From Pseudomonadota bacterium (GTDB lineage: Bacteria > Pseudomonadota > Gammaproteobacteria > Burkholderiales > Burkholderiaceae_C), in contig JAJZUV010000003.1 of assembly GCA_021848345.1 (NCBI GenBank), forward strand, positions 1 to 64,000: a DNA stretch of 64,000 nt, given 5' to 3'. A program made the translations under genes and the position numbers. The notes beneath the pieces are model-generated. The model had not been told where the DNA came from. It searched no databases and saw only the letters and a program-made list of their open reading frames with translations. This document shows, piece after piece, positions 48,401-55,676 of this stretch. Position 1 is the first letter of the stretch; each line of letters starts with the position of its first letter.

Positions 48401-49466
48401 GCGGGTCTGGCAGTCCTGCCGACGCGCCACGGCCTGCGAGCCGCTGGCCCAGGCGCAGGCGCAGGTGTGCCGCGAGCGATTGTTCTCGGGGGGCCTGGAG
48501 ATGTTCGTGCAACCCGTGGTGGACCTGGTCGACGGCTCCTGCCGGCGCGTCGAGGCCCTGGCACGCCTGCGCCTGGCCGACGGCACCGTGCTGGCGCCCG
48601 CGCGTTTCCTGCCCATCCTCGGCGACACCGAGCTCGACCGCCTGCTGCGCCAGGGCCTCGACCAGGTGTGCCAGCAGTTGCGCGCCTGGGACGCCCAGGG
48701 CCTGTCGATGGAGGCGGCGCTCAACCTGCCGCCGTCCACGCTGCTGGACCCCGAATGCACGCTCTGGGTGGAACAGGCGCTGCGGCGCCACGGCGTGGCG
48801 CCGCAGCGCCTGACCCTGGAACTGCTGGAGAACCAGGACGTGGACATGCGCACGCAAAGCGCCGCGCTGCGGGCGCTCAAGGCGCTGGGCGTGCGCCTGG
48901 CCATGGACGATCTGGGCTCCGGCTACAGCAGCCTGCAGCGCCTGTCCATGCTGCCCTTCGACTGCATCAAGCTCGACCAGGGCCTGACCCTGGAACTGCG
49001 CCGCGCGCCGCTGCAGACCCTGGGGCTGATGCGGGCGATCATCCAGCTGGGCCACGACCTGCAGCGCCAGATCGTCGTGGAAGGCGCGGAGGACGACGGA
49101 GTGCTGGAGGCCGTGCTGGCGCTCGGCGCGACACGGGCGCAGGGCTACGGCCTGGCGCGCCCCATGCCCGCCGGCGAATTCGCGCGTTGGCGGGCCGGGT
49201 TCCGCCTGGGCGTGCACGCCTCGCGGGTGAGCACCTGGCTGGGCGCGCTGGCCACGCACTGGATGGACCCGCGCAGCCCCAGGCGCGAGTCCGCGCCGGC
49301 ACTGCAGCGATTCCTGGACGCCTCGGCACCAACCGAGGTGCGCACCTGGCACGCGCAGGCACGCGGCCACGGAGGCACCGCCGAGCAGGCCCGCGAGCGC
49401 CTGACCGAATGGCTGGTCGGGCGCGTGCGCGCGGAACGGGCCGGGGACCCGGAGCAGGATGGGTGA
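45435..49466 (+). CDS. GAF-GAF-PAS-GGDEF-globin-GAF-EAL c-di-GMP protein
   Basis: A 1343-residue soluble protein. Domains as read: GAF-like (~45-195), GAF (~200-370), PAS (~376-495), GGDEF (~505-660, intact GGDEF 575-579), a globin-coupled-sensor globin (~676-800) with predicted proximal His763 in LGEVHALVGVG, GAF (~835-1000), EAL (~1010-1260; E1040 in EALAR, NLPP, DDLGSG, KLDQG, VEGAED, QGYG) and an unassigned 80-residue C-terminus. Both enzyme halves look capable of catalysis. A globin lying between GGDEF and EAL is unusual; in known examples it is N-terminal. ATG at 45435 is the only good start. Confidence 0.88.
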   Translation: MKTHTPQQAPPGASPREHGAPASAGGVRAAADALRDAADEAASPEDESARLDQAASLAARALNLQAVLLRLRDDEEWLQGLHDGGDTRACAALLRAASGRHARSIEAVEATGAADARLAPVTAPGCAAGDLGLCEREALHDPGGRELAVVWVGDVAARDLREHERELLRGIARQAFEWLAARRAAQRLARDRRHLQRRADFTAVLARSNQLIAQAPDEQTMLQGICDMTVSDGGLRLAWVGCPDARGQLDYLASAGERDYLDGLVLSVHPDRVEGCGAAGHAWREQRAYFLASFARSPMLEPWRERAARCGMRATATLPIRRAGSMWGVFTAMHSDEDAFDEQLQTLLTELAHNISRGLDRLDAARRERELTGLQQALLDHTLAGIVVVRDRYIVSANRRFALMLGHDDPTQLVGRSTRMVYASQAEYLRVGNIYPRLRQLGSALAMDVRVQRRDGAELLCDVSVGLTRDDQDTSVWTFQDVTERARLQQRLRHEALHDLLTDQPNRRALEQYLPQALARARRNGRAVAVGMLDLDDFKPVNDSFGHDAGDRLLQEVAQRLRSLLRECDFLARLGGDEFVVVVEELEARHLARQLSRLLRRLHGAVERPFALGPSVQASVGMTMGLAAFPADGADSDTLLRQADAALYQVKARKQQRRRWWQLGVRQAAEPGQDPAFDPYGPEAVQLLGQVRNLLSEATERFAQAFYDDVRQDPRTRAIVSSLQGDELQALRARRAEHLRFVLDAATTREEVLRQARRLGEVHALVGVGAEHMIRPQGLYRRLAGEALGGSTLTARARFQLLRLIEERLEDDLQAQMGALADVGSSYFSALTPDALPARALWRDAVHELIAPIGRLPGLLACHVMRPDTQGVFQREAASGPRSADIIEWLGQARFQACLENAGADDSGLLVQAWHAARIQHCDSYASDPRVRHWSAMAAELGVRSALAVPVPGEQGQPVFVLGLFGAWPNQFSSPGMQQFARSLQQHAARVWQSCRRATACEPLAQAQAQVCRERLFSGGLEMFVQPVVDLVDGSCRRVEALARLRLADGTVLAPARFLPILGDTELDRLLRQGLDQVCQQLRAWDAQGLSMEAALNLPPSTLLDPECTLWVEQALRRHGVAPQRLTLELLENQDVDMRTQSAALRALKALGVRLAMDDLGSGYSSLQRLSMLPFDCIKLDQGLTLELRRAPLQTLGLMRAIIQLGHDLQRQIVVEGAEDDGVLEAVLALGATRAQGYGLARPMPAGEFARWRAGFRLGVHASRVSTWLGALATHWMDPRSPRRESAPALQRFLDASAPTEVRTWHAQARGHGGTAEQARERLTEWLVGRVRAERAGDPEQDG

Positions 49467-49535
49467 CCCGGGTCCGCCATCCCGCTCGCGATACTGCTCG
49501 GCGCTTGATGCCTTTTTAATACAGCCCGCCGAACA

Positions 49536-51959
49536 ATGGCCCGCAACCTATCCGTTGCGGGAACCATGGGCGCACATCCCTTCCGATTCGCCGCCGACAG
49601 CGGCCTGCGTTTCACACCGTTTCGAGCCCTGGCGGCGCTGGGCCGGGTGCGCCGCGACGGACGCGATGCGCTCACGGGCCTGGCCACCCGTGCCGCACTG
49701 GAGCGCCGCGTGGCCGAACTCGCCGACCCGCCGTGCGCGGGCGAGCAACTGGCGGTGCTGGTGCTGGACGTCTACCGCTTCGGCAGCATCAACGAGGCCT
49801 GGGGCCGCCAGGCCGGCGACGCCGTGCTGGTCGAACTGGCGCGCCGGCTGCGCGAACTCGGCGGCAGCGAACTGCTGGCACGCGTGGGAGCCGATTCCAT
49901 CGGGGTCCTGTTGCGCGGAGCCGCCGCCGACGACTGGCGCGGCGTGGTCGAGCGCATGATCAAGAGCCTGCGCGAACCCTTCGCGGTGGGCGGCTCCCAC
50001 ACCCGCAAGCTCTCGGCCTCGGTGGGCTGCGCCCTGTTCCCGCAGGACGCCAGCAGTGCCTCGCGCCTGCTCGGGCTGGCGGAAGCCGCCGTGTTCAGCC
50101 AGGCCGAACGCGATCTGCAGCGACGCAGCGAGGCGCTGGACCCGTACGGCGACGAGACCGCCGCCACGATGGCCTGGCTGCAGCGATTCCTGGGCCCGCA
50201 ACTGCCGCGGCTCAACGAGGAATTCCTCGCCGGGCTGGGACTCTCGGACCATGCGCACGGAGGCGGCGCATCGTGCCTGCCCGCGCGCGACGCGGTGCAA
50301 CTGCTGCCCGAACTCGACGGCTACGTGCCTTTGCTGCTGGCCCCGGGGCTGCGCCAGGCGCGACACCGCGAACACGCCGAGCGTCTGGGGCGGCTGCTCG
50401 CCGCGCTGGGACTTCCGGCGCAGGTGGGCGTGGGCGCGATGGGCCATCTCTACCAGGGCGTGGCGGTCCTGGCGCACCGTATCCCGGCGCGCCTGAGCGA
50501 GCGCACGCTGCTGCTGGGCACCCTGCTGCGACGCATGGAGGCCGACATCGGCTTCCAGCACCAGGGCGCCGAGGCGCTGCGTCACGAACTGATCGAACGC
50601 CTGCGCCATCTGGGAACCGCCATGCAGGCGGCGCGACGACGCAGCGGCCTGCTGGACATGGTGGTCGACGGCCTGCAACAACTTCCCTTCGTCGCGTGCT
50701 GCGCCGTATACACCCAGGACGCGCGCGGCGCCTTCGTGCTGGAGGCGCAAAGCTCGGCCCACGAACCCTGGAGCGGCGAGCCGGCACCGTCGCCGCACGA
50801 TCCCGACACGGCCCAGGCGCGCGGCGGCGCGCTGGCGCGCTGCTGGCTGCGCGCGGCAGTCGAGTTCGGCCCGGACATCGCGCGCGCGGCCCGCCAGGGA
50901 CAGGACTGGGCCGTGCAACTGCTGGGCCTCGGTGTGCGCGCCTCGGTGGCGGTGCCGGTGCTCGACGCCTCCGGCAACGTGATGGTGGTGCTGCAGTTGT
51001 ACGGGCGTCTGCCGGGACAGTTCGGCACCCAGCTCATGCGCCATGCGCTGGACTCGCTGCGAGCCTCGGTGGCGATGGAACTGGCGCGCGTGGGCGAAGG
51101 CATCGCGCTGCCGGCGGTGGCCGCCGACGAACGCGCGCTGTGGCGCCAGCGCCTGTTCGGCGGCGGCCTGCGCATGTTCATGCAACCCATCGTCGACCTG
51201 CGCCAGCAGCGCTGCACCCGGGTGGAGGCGCTGGCGCGCCTGCAACTCGACGAACGCACCCTGCTGACGCCCGGACGCTTCCTGCCGGTGCTGGGCCAGC
51301 ATGAACTGGACCGCCTGTTCCTCGACGGCCTGAACCTGTCGCTGCAGGCGCTGCTCGACTGGGAACGCCAGGGACTGAGCCTGGACTTGTCGCTCAACCT
51401 TCCCCCGTCCACGCTGCGCCACGCCGACTGCGTGGACTGGGTGCGCTCGGGCCTGGAGCGTCGCGGCATCGACCCGCGCCGGCTCAGCCTGGAGATCCTG
51501 GAGGATCGCGACGTGGCCACGCAGGCCACCATGCGCGACACCACCGAGCGCCTGCGCGCGCTCGGGGTGCGCCTGGTGCTGGACGATCTGGGCGCGGGCT
51601 ACAGCAGCCTGCTGCGGCTCAACAGCCTGCCCATCGACATGGTGAAGGTGGACCAGGGACTGGTGCACGGCATCGTCGCCAACAATCCCCGCGCCGTGCC
51701 GCTGGTGGCCGGACTGGTCGACCTGGCCCGCCGGCTCGACCTGGGCATCACCATCGAGGGTCTGGAGACCCAGATCCTGCTGGAATACGCCCAGTACCTG
51801 CAGGCCGACTTCGGCCAGGGCATGGCGATCTCGCCTCCGCTGGAGCCGCGGCGCGTGCCGGGCTGGGCGCGCGCCTGGCGCATGCCGGCGCTGTCGGGCA
51901 TCGCGCCCTTCGCCTCCATGCTCGATCCCGAGGCCCGCGCCACGCGCCGGCTTCTTTGA
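49536..51959 (+). CDS. Degenerate GGDEF-globin-like-GAF-EAL protein
   Basis: The 807-residue protein has the same domain order as the 45435 gene without the N-terminal sensors: GGDEF-like (~45-195) with GADSI (118-122) in place of GGDEF, a globin-like domain (~200-330) starting DPYG, GAF (~365-530) and EAL (~530-790). In the globin-like part the predicted haem-ligand position reads LGLPAQVGVG, with Pro294 or its neighbours where the paralogue has His763. The EAL keeps EALAR, NLPP, DDLGAG, KVDQG, EGLET and GQGM. I infer a phosphodiesterase lacking cyclase and probably haem. ATG at 49566 is an alternative start. Confidence 0.85.
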   Translation: MARNLSVAGTMGAHPFRFAADSGLRFTPFRALAALGRVRRDGRDALTGLATRAALERRVAELADPPCAGEQLAVLVLDVYRFGSINEAWGRQAGDAVLVELARRLRELGGSELLARVGADSIGVLLRGAAADDWRGVVERMIKSLREPFAVGGSHTRKLSASVGCALFPQDASSASRLLGLAEAAVFSQAERDLQRRSEALDPYGDETAATMAWLQRFLGPQLPRLNEEFLAGLGLSDHAHGGGASCLPARDAVQLLPELDGYVPLLLAPGLRQARHREHAERLGRLLAALGLPAQVGVGAMGHLYQGVAVLAHRIPARLSERTLLLGTLLRRMEADIGFQHQGAEALRHELIERLRHLGTAMQAARRRSGLLDMVVDGLQQLPFVACCAVYTQDARGAFVLEAQSSAHEPWSGEPAPSPHDPDTAQARGGALARCWLRAAVEFGPDIARAARQGQDWAVQLLGLGVRASVAVPVLDASGNVMVVLQLYGRLPGQFGTQLMRHALDSLRASVAMELARVGEGIALPAVAADERALWRQRLFGGGLRMFMQPIVDLRQQRCTRVEALARLQLDERTLLTPGRFLPVLGQHELDRLFLDGLNLSLQALLDWERQGLSLDLSLNLPPSTLRHADCVDWVRSGLERRGIDPRRLSLEILEDRDVATQATMRDTTERLRALGVRLVLDDLGAGYSSLLRLNSLPIDMVKVDQGLVHGIVANNPRAVPLVAGLVDLARRLDLGITIEGLETQILLEYAQYLQADFGQGMAISPPLEPRRVPGWARAWRMPALSGIAPFASMLDPEARATRRLL

Positions 51960-51969
51960 TGTCACCACA

Positions 51970-53823
51970 ATGTCATCAGCCCGAGCGACCATGGGCGACA
52001 AAGTATGCTCCGCCGCCATGGCCGCCATCGCTCCGCCCCTGTTCTCTCCTGTCGACGCCGAGCCGGACCGCCTGGCGCTTTTCCAGGAGATCCTGGAAGG
52101 AAACCTGCTGCGCACGGTATTCCAGCCGGTACTCGACCTTCGCAACCGCAGCTTCCACGGTTTCGAGGCCCTGATCCGGGGGCCGGCCGGCAGCCCGCTG
52201 GAACGCCCTGACCATCTGTTCGACTGCGCGCGCCGCAGCGCCCGCGTGGCAGAGTTCGACCGTCTGTGCGTGCAGACCAGCATCGAGGCCTTCGCCGCCG
52301 CCGAACTGCAGGGGCATCTGTTCCTCAACGTCACCGAGGCGCTGTTCGACTCCGGCTGGTTCGCGCAGGAGCCCACGCTGCGCTGGCTGCAGGAGCGCGG
52401 GTTGCCCCCGTCGCGCCTGGTGCTCGAACTGCTGGAGTCGGACTCGCTGGCCGAGGACACCCAGGCCTTTTCCGCGGCGCGCTTCCTGCGCGACCTGGGC
52501 TACGGGCTGGCGCTGGACGACCTGGGCCAGGGCTTCGGGCGCTTCGCGCTGTGGAAACGACTGCGCCCGCGCTACCTGAAGGTGGACCGCAGCTACATCG
52601 CCGACCTGGCCGGCGACCCCTTCAAGGCGGCCTTCGTGCGCTCCATGCTGCTGCTGGCCGAGGCCAGCCAGTCGGTGGTGGTGGCCGAGGGGGTGGAATC
52701 CGAACGCGACCTGCTGACCCTGCGCGAAATCGGGGTCAGCATGGCCCAGGGCTATTTCATCGCCAGGCCCCAGCCCAGCCCGTCCGCCGAGCCCGGCGCG
52801 CACACCCGCGAGGTGCTGGGCAACCCGCAGCCGGCGCTGCACGCGCTGGCCAGCCGCGGCAGCATCGAACAATCGGTGCTGGGACTGGCGCGCCCCATCG
52901 AGCCGGTGCAGCCGCAGGTCAAGCTCGACCACGTGCTGCGCATGCTGGAGCAGGACCCGGACCTGACCTCGGTGCCCATCGTCGACGGCCAGGGCCAGGC
53001 GCTGGGCATCATCAACCGCTACGTGGTCGCCGACCGGCTGTTCCGCCCGCACGTGCGCGACCTGTTCGGCAACAAGCCCTGCACCCTGGTGATGAGCAGC
53101 GACGTGCTGCGCCTGGACGCCAAGAGCAGCCTGCAGCAGGCCAGCAGCCTGATCGCCGACTCCAGCTATCGCCACGCCACCGAGGGGGTGCTGGTGACCG
53201 ACGGCGGCCAGTACCGCGGACTGCTGCTGGTGGGCGACCTGCTGCGCCTGGTCACCGAGTTCCAGGTGCAGGCGGCGCGCTACGCGAACCCTCTGACCCT
53301 GCTGCCGGGCAACGTGCCGATCAACGACTGCATCGACCGCTGGCTGCACGAGGAACGCCAGTTCGCCGCCGCCTACGCCGACATCGACAACTTCAAGCCC
53401 TTCAACGACAAGTTCGGCTACCGCATGGGCGACGAGATCATCCTCATGCTGGCCGACCTGCTGCGCAGCCAGCTGCCTCCGGGCGAGCAGTTCCTCGCCC
53501 ACATCGGCGGCGACGACTTCGTCGCGCTGTCGTGCTCGCCGGACTGGGAGACGCGGATGCAGGCGGTGCTGCGGGCCTTCGAGGCCGGCGTGGCGCAGTT
53601 CTTCGAGCCGGCGGTGCTGGAGCAGAAGGGCTACTGGTCGGAGAACCGGCGCGGCGACGCGATGTTCTTCCCCGTGCCCACGCTGTCCATCGGGGCCTTC
53701 GTGGTCAACCCCGGGCACTTCGATTCCCACCGCGAGGTGGCCAACGTGCTGGCCGAGCTCAAGCGCGCGGCCAAGCGCCTGCCGGGCAACGCGCTGTTCG
53801 TGGACCGGCGGCGCTACGGCTGA
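51970..53823 (+). CDS. EAL-CBS-GGDEF c-di-GMP protein
   Basis: The 617-residue protein has an EAL domain first (EAL at residues 66-68, FLNVTEA, DDLGQG, KVDRSY, AEGVES, QGYF), then a CBS-pair region (~295-425, with VPIVDGQGQALGIINRY and GVLVTDGGQYRGLLLVGDL), then GGDEF with GGDDF at 513-517. Both halves keep catalytic residues. CBS pairs bind adenylates or similar ligands. The gene starts ten bases after the previous stop and is probably co-transcribed. Starts at 51991 and 52018 are possible because no Shine-Dalgarno decides. Confidence 0.88.
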   Translation: MSSARATMGDKVCSAAMAAIAPPLFSPVDAEPDRLALFQEILEGNLLRTVFQPVLDLRNRSFHGFEALIRGPAGSPLERPDHLFDCARRSARVAEFDRLCVQTSIEAFAAAELQGHLFLNVTEALFDSGWFAQEPTLRWLQERGLPPSRLVLELLESDSLAEDTQAFSAARFLRDLGYGLALDDLGQGFGRFALWKRLRPRYLKVDRSYIADLAGDPFKAAFVRSMLLLAEASQSVVVAEGVESERDLLTLREIGVSMAQGYFIARPQPSPSAEPGAHTREVLGNPQPALHALASRGSIEQSVLGLARPIEPVQPQVKLDHVLRMLEQDPDLTSVPIVDGQGQALGIINRYVVADRLFRPHVRDLFGNKPCTLVMSSDVLRLDAKSSLQQASSLIADSSYRHATEGVLVTDGGQYRGLLLVGDLLRLVTEFQVQAARYANPLTLLPGNVPINDCIDRWLHEERQFAAAYADIDNFKPFNDKFGYRMGDEIILMLADLLRSQLPPGEQFLAHIGGDDFVALSCSPDWETRMQAVLRAFEAGVAQFFEPAVLEQKGYWSENRRGDAMFFPVPTLSIGAFVVNPGHFDSHREVANVLAELKRAAKRLPGNALFVDRRRYG

Positions 53824-53847
53824 GCCGGGCCGGCCGCGCCGGCGGAT

Positions 53848-54273
53848 TCAGATGCAGGAGTTGGGCAGATACTGCCGCGCCACGCTGCCGCTGTTGCAGG
53901 TCCACTTCAGCGACCCGGCGGCGCTGACGGCCGACAGGATCATCGTGCTCCCGGAAATCGCGTGATTGGCATTGTTGCCATAGGTCACCGTGACGCGGCC
54001 GTGGGAGACGTCCAGCGACTTCACGTAATTGCCCTGGATCGAACCCGACTGCGGCATCCGCGCGCTGCCGTTGCTCGGCGGAAACGTCCCGTAGGTGGTG
54101 TAGTAGTCCCACAGCGAGGACTTGTAGCCGTCGGCCAGCGAGACCCCCTCGGCGACCTGGGCGCGAATGGTGTAGGTCTGATACGCGGGGATGGCGATGG
54201 CGGCCAGGATGCCGATGATCGCCACCACGATCATCAGTTCGATCAGGGTGAAACCGCGCGACTTGTGGTTCAT
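53848..54273 (-). CDS. Type IV pilin (second of two)
   Basis: The 141-residue protein has a short leader MNHKSRG, the prepilin cleavage site G/FTLIE and the conserved hydrophobic helix ending [13 protein letters not shown], then a pilin globular domain with two cysteines (TCNSGSV...SCI) that can form the C-terminal disulfide loop. A GGGAG Shine-Dalgarno precedes the ATG. It lies downstream of the other pilin and of that gene's terminator, so its expression relies on read-through or an unseen promoter. Confidence 0.92.
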   Translation of the reverse strand: MNHKSRGFTLIELMIVVAIIGILAAIAIPAYQTYTIRAQVAEGVSLADGYKSSLWDYYTTYGTFPPSNGSARMPQSGSIQGNYVKSLDVSHGRVTVTYGNNANHAISGSTMILSAVSAAGSLKWTCNSGSVARQYLPNSCI

Positions 54274-54316
54274 GGACGAACTCCCGTGTGGGGGCGAGGA
54301 CGGCCGCTGTGCCTAG

Positions 54317-54340
54317 AAAAAACCCGCCTTTCGGCGGGTT
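54317..54340 (-). terminator. Terminator between the two pilin genes
   Basis: On the minus strand AACCCGCC-GAAA-GGCGGGTTTTTT forms a strong stem-loop followed by a T-run, about 22 bases after the first pilin stop. It should end most of the first pilin's transcript and would set a lower level for the second pilin. Confidence 0.85.
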
Positions 54341-54362
54341 CTGAAGAATCACACTCTGGAGA

Positions 54363-54800
54363 TTATTTGGTGCAGGTCGACGGCAGGTAGTTGTTCGAGA
54401 TCGAGCCCGCCTGGCAGGTCCACTTGATGGAACCGGCCGAGGTGCTCGCCGACAGTTCCAGCGTGGAGCCGCTGATCGCCTTGTTCGCGTTCACGCCAAA
54501 GGTGATCAGGATCATGCCGCGGGTCGCTCCGACGTCCACGCTCGACACGTAGTTGCCGTTGATCGAGCCGGCGGTGGCAAGCCCAGCCGAGGCGTTCTTG
54601 CCCGGGAAGTCACCCTTGTTGGTGTAGTACTCGGCCATCGCCGTCTTCGCCGCATCGGCCAGCGACAGGCCTTCCGACACTTGCGCGCGGATGGTGTAGT
54701 TCTGGTAGGCGGGAATCGCGATCGCGGCCAGAATGCCGATGATGGCCACGACGATCATCAATTCGATCAGCGTGAAGCCTTGTTGCAATTGCTTTTTCAT
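54363..54800 (-). CDS. pilA: Type IV pilin, probable major pilin
   Basis: The 145-residue protein begins [19 protein letters not shown], the prepilin signature with Glu5 after the leader, continues through [18 protein letters not shown], and ends with a Cys pair (WTCQAGSI...TCTK). It is about half identical to the next pilin. An AAGGA Shine-Dalgarno and a consensus sigma-54 promoter 109 bases upstream mark it as the main gene. The assembly machinery (pilBCDMNOPQ) is not in the window. Confidence 0.93.
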   Translation of the reverse strand: MKKQLQQGFTLIELMIVVAIIGILAAIAIPAYQNYTIRAQVSEGLSLADAAKTAMAEYYTNKGDFPGKNASAGLATAGSINGNYVSSVDVGATRGMILITFGVNANKAISGSTLELSASTSAGSIKWTCQAGSISNNYLPSTCTK

Positions 54801-54919
54801 ATGCGGATCCTTGGTTGTGGAAACTTGCCGGGTCTGCGGCGGGACTCGAGAAAATCACCGGTGTTCGAAACCGGCCGCTGCCGGGTCGACGTCAACCCCT
54901 GCCGGGGCGATGGAGTAGA

Positions 54920-54935
54920 AGCAATCGGCGTGCCA
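54920..54935 (-). promoter_or_regulatory. Sigma-54 (RpoN) promoter of the pilin gene
   Basis: On the minus strand the sequence TGGCAC-GCCGA-TTGCT matches the -24/-12 consensus TGGCAC-N5-TTGCW exactly. It predicts transcription from about 54909 and a 109-nucleotide leader. PilR-type activators usually drive such pilin promoters. Confidence 0.88.
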
Positions 54936-55083
54936 GGCCCGGCAAACGGTGCCCGGGGCGGGCTGGCGGGCCGTTTTCCTGTCCGTCCACGCCCCTGTCC
55001 AGGCCCCGGCGCGGCCAGGGCCGAAACCATGTCCAGGCTGCAAGCTGGCCACGGTGCCACGTGTCAGGGCAAAATAGCTGGAC

Positions 55084-55641
55084 ATGGCGCCCGCCGAGGT
55101 GCCGGAGGACGGGGGATTGGAACTCAACGCATGCAGCCGGCGCATGGCGTCGGTGGTGCTGGGCAGGAGCGAGCGCACGGTGCGCCGCTGGTGCGACGAG
55201 GGAACGCTGCGCCTGGTCGGCAGCGACGCCGCCGGGCGCGCGCTGGTGGCGCTGGAACAGGTGCTGGACATGCTCGATGGCCTGGGGGCGCAGGCCCCCT
55301 GCGGCGGCGACGCCCAGCTTTCGCGCCGGGAGTGGATGCGCCTGGTGCTCGAGGCCGATGCCGGCGACGCCGACGCGCTGGCCGGCCTGGGCACCCAGCT
55401 GCTGCACGAAGGGCGCGCCGCCGGCGCGGTCAGCCTGCTGCAGGAGGCCGCGCAACTGCAGCACGCCGACGCGATGCACTGGCTGTGCCACTGCCACCTG
55501 CGCGGCCTGGGCGTGCCGCGCGACCCCGACCTGGCGCTGATGTGGCTGCATCGCGCGGCCGCCCAGGGCCACGCGCTGGCGCGCGCGCAGGCACGCGCGC
55601 TGCGCCGGCTGTCGCTGGCCGAGGCCGCGCGCGCGGGCTGA
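55084..55641 (+). CDS. Helix-turn-helix / Sel1-repeat protein
   Basis: The 185-residue protein has an N-terminal DNA-binding-like helix pair (RRMASVVLGRSERTVRRWCD, like MerR/excisionase-type HTH) followed by two or three Sel1-type repeats (e.g. ADAMHWLCHCHLRGLGVPRD). It lies divergent from the pilin genes across 283 bases, with the sigma-54 site between. The layout suggests a small regulator or scaffold for pilin expression, but this is inference. No closer family name is offered. Confidence 0.75.
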   Translation: MAPAEVPEDGGLELNACSRRMASVVLGRSERTVRRWCDEGTLRLVGSDAAGRALVALEQVLDMLDGLGAQAPCGGDAQLSRREWMRLVLEADAGDADALAGLGTQLLHEGRAAGAVSLLQEAAQLQHADAMHWLCHCHLRGLGVPRDPDLALMWLHRAAAQGHALARAQARALRRLSLAEAARAG

Positions 55642-55676
55642 GCCCGAACGATCCGCGTGCCCGGCCGCGCCCGATT

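Noticed and set aside
42009-49370. A 2453-codon open frame on the minus strand
   Set aside because: It runs antisense to the globin protein gene and dinB and in another frame over the cyclase gene. Its composition is a shadow of codon bias and it shows no domain.
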